This document shows positions 17,858-25,092 of a stretch of DNA of 27,355 nt, piece after piece; the first letter of the stretch is position 1, and each line of letters opens with the position of its first letter. Source of the stretch: an uncultured Caulobacteraceae bacterium (GTDB lineage: Bacteria > Pseudomonadota > Alphaproteobacteria > Caulobacterales > TH1-2); assembly GCA_937967425.1 (NCBI GenBank), contig CALBST010000358.1:1-27355 (forward strand), in the 5' to 3' direction. Position numbers and translations under genes: made by a program. The notes beneath the pieces were generated by a model. The model was given only the letters and a program-made list of their open reading frames with translations. It was not told the DNA's origin and ran no database searches.

Positions 17858-19062
17858 GCAAACGGGTTCTTCTGATCATCGGCGGCGGCATCGCCGCTTA
17901 CAAAAGCCTCGAACTGATCCGCCGTCTGCGCGAGCGCGGCGCGTCCGTCCGCGTGGTCATGACGGAGGCAGCGCAACGCTTCATCACGCCGCTGGCCGCG
18001 GGCGCCATCGCCGGCGAACGCGTGTTCACGGACCTGTTCGACCAGTCGCAGGAATTCGACGTCGGCCACATCCGGCTGGCGCGCGAATGCGATCTGATCA
18101 TCGTCGCGCCCGCGACGGCGGATCTCATGGCGAAGATGGCGCATGGCCTGGCCAACGATCTAGCCTCCGCGGTGCTTCTCGCGACCGATAAGCCCGTGCT
18201 GATCGCACCGGCGATGAACCCGCATATGTGGGCGAACGCCGCCACGCGACGCAACTTCGCGACGCTGCAAAGCCAAGGCCTGCGCTTCATTGGCCCGAAC
18301 GAAGGCGAGATGGCCGAGAGCGGCGAACGCGGGCTTGGCCGCATGGCCGAGCCGGAGGAAATTCGCGACGCGGCGCTGGCGCTGCTGAGCGATGGCCTGC
18401 TGAAGAGCAAACGCGCGCTCGTTACTGCGGGTCCGACGATCGAAGCGATCGACCCGGTGCGATTCCTCTCCAATCGGTCGAGTGGCAAGCAAGGTTACGC
18501 CATCGCCGCCGCTCTTGCTGAGCTTGGCGCGGAAGTCACGCTCGTCTCCGGCCCGACCAACCTGCCCGCGCCGCAGGGCGTGAAGCGCGTGAGCGTTGAA
18601 AGCGCGCGCGAGATGTTGGAGGCGAGCGAAGCGGCGCTGCCGCTCGATGTCGCCGTAATGGTCGCCGCTGTCGCGGATTGGCGTCCAAGCAAGGAAGCCA
18701 AGGCCAAGATCAAGAAAGACGCGGGCGGCGTCGCCGCCATCGCGCTACAGGAAAACCCGGACATCCTCGCGACGCTATCGAAAGCCGGCAAGAAACGCCC
18801 AAAGCTCGTCATCGGCTTTGCGGCTGAGACGAACAATGTCGAAGAGCACGCCCGCGCCAAGATCGCCAAAAAGGGTTGCGATTGGATCGTCGCCAATGAC
18901 GTCTCGGGCGATGTGATGGGCGGCGCGGAAAACGCGGTCATCCTGATCACGAAGGATAGGACCGACGCGTGGCCGCGCATGGCCAAGGAAGCCGTCGCGC
19001 GCAAACTGGCCGCCGAGATCGCCGCGGCGCTGAGCTCGAAGGCGCCAAGCCGGAAGAAATGA
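17854..19062 (+). CDS. coaBC: Bifunctional CoaBC (phosphopantothenoylcysteine synthetase/decarboxylase)
   Basis: Carries out two steps of coenzyme A synthesis: CTP-dependent joining of phosphopantothenate to cysteine, and FMN-dependent decarboxylation. The 402-residue protein has the CoaC half first: GGGIAAYK (10-17), the active-site His72 in GHIRLAR, and PAMNPHMW (119-126). The flap motif reads GEMAESGERGLGRM (151-164), where the well-studied E. coli enzyme has ACGD with an essential cysteine; no cysteine is present here. The CoaB half begins near 187 with TAGPTIEAIDPVRFLSNRSSG and contains KAKIKK and GFAAET. Its ATG overlaps the ubiB stop as ATGA, and the next gene starts the same way. Confidence 0.96.
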   Translation: MSKRVLLIIGGGIAAYKSLELIRRLRERGASVRVVMTEAAQRFITPLAAGAIAGERVFTDLFDQSQEFDVGHIRLARECDLIIVAPATADLMAKMAHGLANDLASAVLLATDKPVLIAPAMNPHMWANAATRRNFATLQSQGLRFIGPNEGEMAESGERGLGRMAEPEEIRDAALALLSDGLLKSKRALVTAGPTIEAIDPVRFLSNRSSGKQGYAIAAALAELGAEVTLVSGPTNLPAPQGVKRVSVESAREMLEASEAALPLDVAVMVAAVADWRPSKEAKAKIKKDAGGVAAIALQENPDILATLSKAGKKRPKLVIGFAAETNNVEEHARAKIAKKGCDWIVANDVSGDVMGGAENAVILITKDRTDAWPRMAKEAVARKLAAEIAAALSSKAPSRKK

Positions 19063-19928
19063 AGCTCTCCGTCGCCATCGTTGGCCCCGGCGCGATTGGC
19101 GGCACGATCGCAGCGTGGCTTGCGCAGAATCCGAACATCGAGGTCACGCTGTGCGCCCGCACGCCGCTCACGAGCCTGCGCATAGAGACACCGGACGGCG
19201 TCATCGAAGCCACGCCGCGCGTCGTGCTCGATACCAACGACCCCGAGCCGGTCGATTGGGTGCTGATCGCGACGAAAACCTATGACTCGGAAGCCGCAGC
19301 CGATTGGTTGATCCCGCTCACCGGCATCAATACGCGCGTCGCCGTGCTGCAAAACGGCGTCGAGCATGTCGCCCGGTTCGAGCGCTACATCGCGCCGTCG
19401 CGCATCGTGCCGGTGATCGTCGACATTCCAGCGGAGCGCCGCGGCCCCGGCGATATCCGTCAGCGCCGCTACGGCTCCCTGCTCACGCCGCAAACTGAGA
19501 ACGGCGCGGCTTTCGCAGAGCTCTTCGCCGGCACACGGATCGCGGCGTCCACGACCGAAGATTTCATCACCGCGCTTTGGAAGAAGCTCTGCATCAATTG
19601 CGGCGGCGCCATTTTCGCGCTGACGCGTCAGCCATCCGGCGTCGCGCGCCGCGACGACATTCGCGAAGCGATGCACGGCCTGATGGAAGAATGTGCCGCC
19701 GTTGGCCGCGCGGAAGGCGCCAATATTGACGCAGCGTTCGTCCGGAACGCCGTCGACCGCTACCGCGACGGCCCGACCGATTCCGTAAACTCGATCCTGG
19801 CCGACCGGCTCGCCGGCCGGCCTATGGAAATAGACGCCCGCAACGGCGTCGTCGTCCGGCTCGGCGCTAAACATGGCATTTCGGCGCCGCTCAACGCTCT
19901 TGCGGTGGCCCTGCTCCAAGCAAGTTGA
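19059..19928 (+). CDS. Ketopantoate reductase family protein (PanE/ApbA)
   Basis: NADPH-dependent reductase of 289 residues, likely converting 2-dehydropantoate to pantoate, a precursor of pantothenate and CoA. The Rossmann motif is VGPGAIGG (8-15). The central ALWKKLCINCGGAIFALTR supplies the catalytic lysine block, although the usual N...IN(P/A)L pattern is altered. The C-terminal part has SVNSILADRLAGRPMEIDARNGVVVRLG and HGISAPLN, standard for the family. ATG 19059 overlaps the coaBC stop (ATGA), so it belongs to the same operon, and the pairing with coaBC supports a role in CoA supply. Family members also include reductases for other 2-keto acids, so the exact substrate is not certain. 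Confidence 0.85.
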   Translation: MKLSVAIVGPGAIGGTIAAWLAQNPNIEVTLCARTPLTSLRIETPDGVIEATPRVVLDTNDPEPVDWVLIATKTYDSEAAADWLIPLTGINTRVAVLQNGVEHVARFERYIAPSRIVPVIVDIPAERRGPGDIRQRRYGSLLTPQTENGAAFAELFAGTRIAASTTEDFITALWKKLCINCGGAIFALTRQPSGVARRDDIREAMHGLMEECAAVGRAEGANIDAAFVRNAVDRYRDGPTDSVNSILADRLAGRPMEIDARNGVVVRLGAKHGISAPLNALAVALLQAS

Positions 19929-20083
19929 AACCGCGGCGTCACCTCGGTTGCTGGGAGTTGCGGCAAGTGACCGCGTACTCCCCTCTTGAGCCTGCCGTAC
20001 ACGACGCTATGTAGAGCGCCTTACACGCCCTCCTTTTCGTTTCCGACGCCGAACGCTGTTCGCGCGCCCAGGAGCCCGACTGC

Positions 20084-20458
20084 ATGAGCTTCCAAAACCA
20101 CAACGATCGTCGCGAAGCCGCTCTAGCCGCCAAGAAGGCGATGCTTGAAAAGTTCAAGAATAAGGCGCCCACGCAAGTCGATCCGCAGGAAGCTGCAGCG
20201 CGCATGAAGGCTGCTCAGGAAAAAGAAGAAAAGCGCATCGAGGCTGAGAAGCGCCGCCGCGAGCGCGTCGAGATGGAAAAGCTCGAGCGCAAGATCGCCG
20301 CCGAAGCCGCGGCGAAGGCCGAGCGCGAGCGTCAGGCGCGTGAAGCCGCCGAAGCGGCCAAGCGCCGCCGCAAGGAAGCCGAAGCCGCAGAGCTGAAGCG
20401 CTTTGAAGACGAAGCGCGCCGTGACTTAATGGCCGCGGCCGCGCGCCGCCGCCGCTAA
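20084..20458 (+). CDS. DUF6481 family coiled-coil protein
   Basis: A 124-residue cytoplasmic protein of unknown function, almost wholly charged. It starts MSFQNHNDRREAALAAKKAMLEKFKNKAP, as DUF6481 proteins do, and from about 40 onward is one long E/K/R/A-rich helix likely to form a coiled coil, ending in AARRRR-like arginines. AGGAG stands nine bases before the ATG. A 155-base gap separates it from the upstream operon; I see no RNA gene there. Its stop overlaps that of arsR as CTAA. The extreme composition means antisense frames over it are shadows. Confidence 0.85.
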   Translation: MSFQNHNDRREAALAAKKAMLEKFKNKAPTQVDPQEAAARMKAAQEKEEKRIEAEKRRRERVEMEKLERKIAAEAAAKAERERQAREAAEAAKRRRKEAEAAELKRFEDEARRDLMAAAARRRR

Positions 20459-20790
20459 CCCGAACGTTTCCGTTTTTTCTTGCCGCGCGCCACTTCGGTG
20501 GCGAGCGCGTCGAGCTTCGTCTCCCAGAAGCCGCTAAATCTCTGCACCCATTCGTCCACTTGTTTGAGCGGCGTTGCGTCAACGGTGTAGAGTCGGCGTG
20601 GGCCTTCGGCGCGCACATTGGCAAACCCGCTCTCCCGCAGCACCTTGAGATGCTGCGAGACGGCCGGCTGGCTAATCCCGAACTCCGCTTGAATTACATC
20701 GACGATTTCGCCGGACGCCTGCTCGCCCTCGGCGAGCAATTCGAGAATCCGGCGGCGTACGGGATCGCCGAGGACGTCGAAGGCGTGCAT
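20455..20790 (-). CDS. ArsR-family transcriptional regulator
   Basis: Winged helix-turn-helix repressor of 111 residues. It begins MHAFDVLGDPVRRRILELLAEGEQASGEIV and has the recognition helix in GISQPAVSQHLKVLRESGF, followed by the wing RAEGPRRLYTVD. There is no cysteine in the protein, so it is not a cysteine-based metal sensor; it resembles the SdpR-like branch that is commonly paired with SRPBCC proteins. The ATG shares a base with the stop of the upstream SRPBCC gene (TGATG), so the two are cotranslated. The perfect palindrome before the operon is its probable binding site, implying autorepression. The inducer is unknown. Confidence 0.93.
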   Translation of the reverse strand: MHAFDVLGDPVRRRILELLAEGEQASGEIVDVIQAEFGISQPAVSQHLKVLRESGFANVRAEGPRRLYTVDATPLKQVDEWVQRFSGFWETKLDALATEVARGKKKRKRSG

Positions 20791-21422
20791 CAGCTTTCGC
20801 CGCTGTAGAACTTCCGGGTTGCTTCCGCGACCGCGCGCGCGTGCTCCGCTTCCGCGCCACCGGCGATATCGGCGGCGCCCCAGCCTTCCGCTGACGCGCG
20901 GATGAATTGCTTGGCCGGCGGTGAACCGAACCAGGCTTCGTCCGCCTCGGGCGGTCGCGGAGCGCCTGGATCGGCGAGGTGTTTGTCGAGTCCCATCAAG
21001 CCAAGCTCCCAGCCAATGCCAACGGCGCCTGGCCCGTATTTGTCCCAGTGTTCCTCCGGGTGGGCGATGTGGCGGAGCTCCAGATGCGTGCTTTCACCCT
21101 CCGGCCGCAGACGCACCTCTACCCAACTCACGCCGCCGCCGAACTCCCATGTCAAAGCCAGCTCGCGCGGCGGCTCGCAGCGTGAAATCGTACCGCTGGC
21201 GTTGCCCTGCACCTTGTACCTGCCGCCGAGTTTGAAATCGCCTTCGACCGGCGCAAACCAGCGTGGCAAGCGCTCGGCGTTGGTGATCGCATCCCACAAA
21301 TCTTCGACGTCCGTTTCATAGAGGCGCGACGCGACAACGACCTTCGCGGCTTTGCCCTCGTAAGTTTCGTTTCGCACTTCGCGCGTCACCGCGCCGATCA
21401 AGCGCGCAATGTCATCTGTCAT
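20790..21422 (-). CDS. SRPBCC (AHSA1-like) domain protein
   Basis: A 210-residue protein with an AHSA1/START-like ligand-binding fold. The core runs from VVVASRLYETDVEDLWDAITNAERLPRWFAP through GGRYKVQGNASGTISRCEPPRELALTWEFGG to THLELRHIAHP, the standard order for this family; the last 90 residues are a family-typical helical end carrying GWELGLMGLDKHL. Members bind small hydrophobic ligands, but the ligand here cannot be told. ATG 21422 is preferred because GGCGAGG precedes it at five bases; an ATG at 21449 lies inside the palindromic operator and is probably not used. It is the first gene of a two-gene operon with arsR. Confidence 0.9.
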   Translation of the reverse strand: MTDDIARLIGAVTREVRNETYEGKAAKVVVASRLYETDVEDLWDAITNAERLPRWFAPVEGDFKLGGRYKVQGNASGTISRCEPPRELALTWEFGGGVSWVEVRLRPEGESTHLELRHIAHPEEHWDKYGPGAVGIGWELGLMGLDKHLADPGAPRPPEADEAWFGSPPAKQFIRASAEGWGAADIAGGAEAEHARAVAEATRKFYSGES

Positions 21423-21443
21423 TTGGGCCTCGCCTTCGCGTCT

Positions 21444-21471
21444 AATCATATAAGTGTGTACTTATATGATT
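21444..21471. promoter_or_regulatory. Palindromic ArsR operator with divergent -10 boxes
   Basis: AATCATATAAGT (21444-21455) and ACTTATATGATT (21460-21471) are perfect inverted repeats of 12 bases around GTGT. The element is AT-rich in a GC-rich setting. By symmetry it presents TATGAT, a five-of-six match to the -10 consensus, on both strands: minus 21450-21445 toward the SRPBCC gene, plus 21465-21470 toward dut. Binding of the ArsR dimer would block the SRPBCC-arsR promoter and might also affect dut. Confidence 0.8.
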
Positions 21472-21494
21472 CCGGCCCCGGCGCCAAGTAGATT

Positions 21495-21518
21495 TGCTGC
21501 GGCAACAGAATCGCAGCA
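21495..21518 (+). repeat. Hairpin in the dut leader
   Basis: TGCTGCG (21495-21501) and CGCAGCA (21512-21518) form a perfect 7-bp stem around ten bases, ending 11 bases before the dut ATG. It would fold in the leader just upstream of, or over, the ribosome binding site. No clear purine-rich Shine-Dalgarno is visible between it and the start. Confidence 0.4.
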
Positions 21519-21529
21519 GTGCCGGTTCC

Positions 21530-21988
21530 ATGAGCACAGTTACGATTCAGGTCGCACCGCTGCCGCATTTTGAAGGCCTGCAGTTGCCTGCCTATGAAAC
21601 CGCGCTTTCCGCCGGCATGGACCTTCGCGCCGCTGTTCCCGAAGACGAGCCGATGGTGGTGGCGCCCGGCCAGCGCGTTCTGGCGCCAACTGGTCTTACC
21701 ATCGCACTCCCCGCAGGCTACGAGGCGCAAGTGCGCCCACGTTCGGGCCTGGCGCTGAAGCACGGCATCACCTGCCTCAACACGCCGGGCACGATCGACG
21801 CGGATTACCGGGGCGAAGTGAAGGTGATCCTGATTAATCTCGGGCAAGAGCCATTCACGATCAAACGCGGCGAGCGCATCGCGCAGATGGTGATCGCACC
21901 GGTGACGCAGGGCGCGTGGGATGTGGTCGAGGTCTTAGGCGAAACGGCGCGCGGCGCGGGCGGGTTCGGCTCTACTGGCCGCGGCTAA
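21530..21988 (+). CDS. dut: Deoxyuridine triphosphatase (dUTPase)
   Basis: Hydrolyses dUTP to dUMP, keeping uracil out of DNA and supplying the dTMP precursor; homotrimer. The 152-residue protein shows all five family motifs in order: AGMDLRA (28-34), [11 protein letters not shown] (69-79), [11 protein letters not shown] (87-97) with catalytic Asp90, [10 protein letters not shown] (113-122) and the C-terminal arm [10 protein letters not shown] (141-150). The start at ATG 21530 fits the family; a longer TTG-initiated frame from 21494 would run through a hairpin. In many proteobacteria dut directly follows coaBC; here four unrelated genes separate them. The stop overlaps the PH-domain gene's stop as CTAA. 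Confidence 0.97.
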   Translation: MSTVTIQVAPLPHFEGLQLPAYETALSAGMDLRAAVPEDEPMVVAPGQRVLAPTGLTIALPAGYEAQVRPRSGLALKHGITCLNTPGTIDADYRGEVKVILINLGQEPFTIKRGERIAQMVIAPVTQGAWDVVEVLGETARGAGGFGSTGRG

Positions 21989-22554
21989 CGGCGCGCACGC
22001 AGCCCAATAAAGCTCGGCCGCCGTTTGCGGCGTGGCGTGGTTTCGACCTGCTCTCCCTCTTCCTGGCCTTCATCCGGCGCGTTTTCGTTCGAGTTCTGGG
22101 CCGCACGCTCGATCGCTTCACGATCATCGTGGGCCAAACGAACCTGGCCGCCCGTATCGGCGCGTGCGGCCTCAATGGCTCGGCGGAACGCCACCGGATG
22201 CGCCATGGGCGGGAACACAATCACCGCGTCACCCGTGCCCGTCACGACCACTCGGCCATATCCGAAGATCCGCGCGATGATTGATTGATCGAGCGACACA
22301 CCCTCAACGCTTTCAACCGCCAGCTCCTGTGTCCGCCGGTTCAACCATCCGCGCTTGAGGATCACCCGGCGATTGGTGACCGCGAAGTCCGTCGTCTTCA
22401 TGATGATGGCGGAGCGGACGAAGATGAAAACGCCGACAACAATAATCCCGAGCAGGACCAACGCCGCCCATGCGCCGAACCAGAAAATTCCGGGCCATTC
22501 GCCGCGTTGGATTATGGTTTCGCCGTCCGCTAGGCTGGCATCGATGTAGCGCAT
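21985..22554 (-). CDS. Bacterial PH-domain (DUF304/bPH2) membrane protein
   Basis: A 189-residue protein. After [22 protein letters not shown], a hydrophobic stretch at about 20-50 ([24 protein letters not shown]) forms one long or two short membrane helices. A bacterial PH-like domain follows: [53 protein letters not shown], which is the classic bPH2 pattern. The C-terminal 60 residues are acidic then basic ([19 protein letters not shown]) and probably disordered and cytoplasmic. GAGAGG lies eight bases before the ATG. Function is unknown; such proteins are mostly described only by domain. It is divergent from the MoeB/ThiF-like gene. Confidence 0.88.
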   Translation of the reverse strand: MRYIDASLADGETIIQRGEWPGIFWFGAWAALVLLGIIVVGVFIFVRSAIIMKTTDFAVTNRRVILKRGWLNRRTQELAVESVEGVSLDQSIIARIFGYGRVVVTGTGDAVIVFPPMAHPVAFRRAIEAARADTGGQVRLAHDDREAIERAAQNSNENAPDEGQEEGEQVETTPRRKRRPSFIGLRARR

Positions 22555-22639
22555 GGGTTTTGCCTCTCATCGTCCAACGCCGATCACCCATGCGCGTTCC
22601 ATTGTGGAACTTTTGAAGGCTTGTCCGTAAGCTGTTCGC

Positions 22640-23383
22640 GTGAGCTTCACAGACGACGAACGCGAGCGCTACGCGCGCCACATCCTGCTGAAGGAAATCG
22701 GTGGGCCGGGGCAACAGCGCTTGAAGGCGGCGACGGTGGCGATTGTCGGCGCGGGCGGTCTCGGCGCGCCTGCGGCGCTCTACCTCGCTGCTGCGGGCGT
22801 CGGCCGCTTGCGCTTGATCGACGACGACACCGTGTCGCTCAATAATCTGCAACGGCAGATCATTTTTCGCGCGACAGATATCGGCGCCGCCAAGGTTGAG
22901 CGTGCGCAGGCGGCGCTGGCGGCGCTCAATGACAATGTCACGGTGGAGATTGAGAATCAGCATCTGACCAGCGCGAATGCTGCCTGCCTGCTGCGCAGCG
23001 CTGACATTGTACTCGATGGTACGGATGATTTCGAAACGCGTTTTGCGGTGAACGCCGCGACGCGCGAACTCGGCCTGCCGCTCGTTTCAGGCGCCGTTGG
23101 CCGTTGGGACGGGCAGGTTTCGGTGTTTGCCCGAGGCGGCCCTTGTTATCGCTGCTTCGTCCCGGAAGCGCCGCCGGACGCCGAGACCTGCGCGCGCGCA
23201 GGCGTAGTTGGCGCACTGACAGGCGTCATCGGTTCGATGATGGCGTTGGAAGCAATCAAGATGATCACTCAGTCCGGCAAACCGCTGCTCGGCCGCGTGT
23301 TGCTATTCAGCGGTCTAGAGGCTGAGGCGCGCACCATTGTTCTGAAGCGCGATCCTGCCTGCCCGGTTTGCGGCGATGAGTGA
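22640..23383 (+). CDS. MoeB/ThiF/HesA-family adenylyltransferase
   Basis: E1-like enzyme of 247 residues that adenylates the C-terminal glycine of a sulfur-carrier protein, for molybdopterin (MoaD) or thiamine (ThiS) synthesis. It starts at GTG 22640 with MSFTDDERERYARHILLKEIGGPGQQRL, the MoeB/ThiF opening. The nucleotide loop is GAGGLGAPAA (37-46), followed by DDDTVSLNNLQRQIIF and GTDDFETR. Zinc cysteines are C169/C172 and C241/C244. Cys184 in ETCARAGVVGAL matches the conserved cysteine before the crossover loop. No rhodanese domain is attached and no carrier-protein gene lies nearby, so MoeB or ThiF cannot be chosen. The next gene starts eight bases before its stop. Confidence 0.9.
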   Translation: MSFTDDERERYARHILLKEIGGPGQQRLKAATVAIVGAGGLGAPAALYLAAAGVGRLRLIDDDTVSLNNLQRQIIFRATDIGAAKVERAQAALAALNDNVTVEIENQHLTSANAACLLRSADIVLDGTDDFETRFAVNAATRELGLPLVSGAVGRWDGQVSVFARGGPCYRCFVPEAPPDAETCARAGVVGALTGVIGSMMALEAIKMITQSGKPLLGRVLLFSGLEAEARTIVLKRDPACPVCGDE

Positions 23384-23972
23384 GAACTGGGGACCATTGC
23401 TGATCGAGGCTGCGCGGCGCGACCTGGAAACGCGCGCTCGGCTGGCGGCGAGTGGAGATTTGTTCCGCGGCTATCATCCGGAGATGGAAGCCGTGCATAA
23501 CGAGAACGCCGCGCTGCTAGCGCGCGTGTTCGATGCCGTCGGTTGGCCCGGCCGGCGCGACTTTGGTGACGATGGCGCGGGCGCAGCATTCTTGATACTG
23601 CAACACGCCATCGGCCATCCCGATCTGCAACGGCGCGGACTCGCGCTGATCCTCGACGCCATTCCTGAAGGCCAAGCCAATCCACTAGACGCAGCCTACC
23701 TCTCCGATCGCATCGCCATCTTTGAGGGTCGCGAACAAACCTTCGGCACCCAATTCGACTGGGATGCAGACGGCCAGCTTTCACCCGCGCCGGTGCGCGA
23801 TCCTGAGACATTGGACGAACGCCGCGCGAGCGTTGGCTTACCGCCTATGGCGGAGACAATCGCGCACATGCGCGCTACAGCCGCCGCCGAGGGCGACACC
23901 GCGCCAACAGACCTAGCCGAACGCCGCGCCGCTTATGAGGCATGGGCGCGCAAGACGGGCTGGCGCGCTTGA
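23376..23972 (+). CDS. DUF6624 domain protein
   Basis: Unknown function, 198 residues. The family hallmark is visible: GYHPEMEAVHNENAALL, then VGWPGRRDFG, AAFLILQHAIGHPDLQRR, DAAYLSDRIAIFEGREQTFGTQF and a closing DERRASVGLPPM. The conserved H, Q-H and DRI..EG..Q.FGTQ residues suggest an enzyme-like or binding pocket but no activity is established. There is no signal peptide. The ATG lies inside the end of the preceding MoeB/ThiF-like gene, overlapping by eight bases, so the two are translated together. Confidence 0.85.
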   Translation: MSENWGPLLIEAARRDLETRARLAASGDLFRGYHPEMEAVHNENAALLARVFDAVGWPGRRDFGDDGAGAAFLILQHAIGHPDLQRRGLALILDAIPEGQANPLDAAYLSDRIAIFEGREQTFGTQFDWDADGQLSPAPVRDPETLDERRASVGLPPMAETIAHMRATAAAEGDTAPTDLAERRAAYEAWARKTGWRA

Positions 23973-24021
23973 CCTTCGCCGCCGTACGCGCACTGTGGCG
24001 CGCGGACGGAGGGGTGGACAT

Positions 24022-25050
24022 ATGCTGCGTTGGATTCTGGGTGGGCTGCTCGCGCTTGTTGGCCTCGTTGCGCTACTCGGCGCCGGCGCCTATTTCGCGT
24101 TAAAGCGGCCGGATATTCCGTACGAGACGCTCGCGGCCCGGTATGAGAGCGCGGCCTCGCGATACGTCGAACTGCCCGGCGGCGTGCGCGTGCATTATCG
24201 CGACGAGGGCCAAGCAAACGGGCCGCCTCTTCTGCTTATTCATGGCTTCTCCGCCTCCTTGCACACTTGGGAGCCGTGGGTCGCACGCCTTGGGGACGAA
24301 TATCGCGTCATCTCACTTGATCTGCCTGGCCATGGCCTCACACGCGCGCCTGCCGGCTACGCTGCTTCAATCGAAGCCTTTCGTGACGTTGTGCGTGAAT
24401 TCGCGCGCACCCAGGGATTGACCCAATTCGCGCTCGCCGGTTCTTCCATGGGCGGCAATGTCGCTTGGGAGTACGCGCTGGCTTACCCAGAACAGGTCAA
24501 TGCATTGATCCTCGTTGATGCATCGGGTTGGCAAGACACGCGTCCTGAGGTCGCCGACGAGCCACAGGTGTTTAAACTGCTCCGCAACCCGACGCTCGGG
24601 CCGATCATGATTCAGCTGGATAGCTCGCGGCTTGTGCGCCAGGGGCTGGAAGCATCCTTCTACGATCCAGCACTTGTCGATGACGCGATGCTGAACCGCT
24701 ATGTCCAGCTGGCGCGTGCTCCAGGCCATCGCGAAATCCTGCTGCAGATGACGCTCGGTTTTCGCGCTCGCAATTTCGCGACCCCCGAACGGCTCTCGGC
24801 GCTGCGAATGCCAACGCTCGTTATGACCGGCGACACCGATCGGTTGGTGCCGCCCGAGCACGCGCAGCAGTTTCACAGCGCCATTGCCGGCTCGGAATTG
24901 GTGACGTTTGAAGCCACCGGTCACATTCCGCAGGAGGAAAAGCCCGAGGAATCAGCGGGCGCTGTGCGCGATTTCCTCTATCGAGTCATTGAGGGATCGG
25001 CGCTCGCGCCACTGCCGGAAGTCGACTGCGATACTGATCCCCGCTGCTGA
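24022..25050 (+). CDS. Membrane-anchored alpha/beta hydrolase
   Basis: Serine hydrolase of 342 residues with one N-terminal membrane helix (about 4-27), so the catalytic domain probably sits in the periplasm or on the membrane surface. The fold begins with GVRVHYRDEG and LLLIHGFSASLHTW. The triad is Ser142 in GSSMGG, Asp273 in GDTDRLVP and His301 in TGHIPQEE. LDLPGHGLTRAP and FALAGSSMGGNVAWEYAL are typical of the esterase/haloperoxidase-like branch. A short C-terminal tail has two cysteines (DCDTDPRC). ATG 24022 is preceded by GGAGGGG at good spacing; an in-frame start at 23935 would overlap the DUF6624 gene. The substrate is unknown. Confidence 0.92.
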   Translation: MLRWILGGLLALVGLVALLGAGAYFALKRPDIPYETLAARYESAASRYVELPGGVRVHYRDEGQANGPPLLLIHGFSASLHTWEPWVARLGDEYRVISLDLPGHGLTRAPAGYAASIEAFRDVVREFARTQGLTQFALAGSSMGGNVAWEYALAYPEQVNALILVDASGWQDTRPEVADEPQVFKLLRNPTLGPIMIQLDSSRLVRQGLEASFYDPALVDDAMLNRYVQLARAPGHREILLQMTLGFRARNFATPERLSALRMPTLVMTGDTDRLVPPEHAQQFHSAIAGSELVTFEATGHIPQEEKPEESAGAVRDFLYRVIEGSALAPLPEVDCDTDPRC

Positions 25051-25092
25051 AGCTTCGCCGAACTGACACACATCGCAGCTAGGACCGCGCCC

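Noticed and set aside
18495..19919. 474-residue minus-strand frame over coaBC and the ketopantoate reductase gene
   Set aside because: It lies antisense to two clearly identified genes, has no family features and is rich in A, R and D, as GC-rich shadow frames are.
19929..20083. Search of the 155-base gap before the DUF6481 gene for a tRNA or other RNA gene
   Set aside because: No cloverleaf, no strong hairpin with a T run and no conserved RNA motif could be seen.
20455..20790. ArsR as an arsenic or heavy-metal sensor
   Set aside because: The protein has no cysteine, and its operon partner is a SRPBCC protein rather than a metal exporter or reductase.
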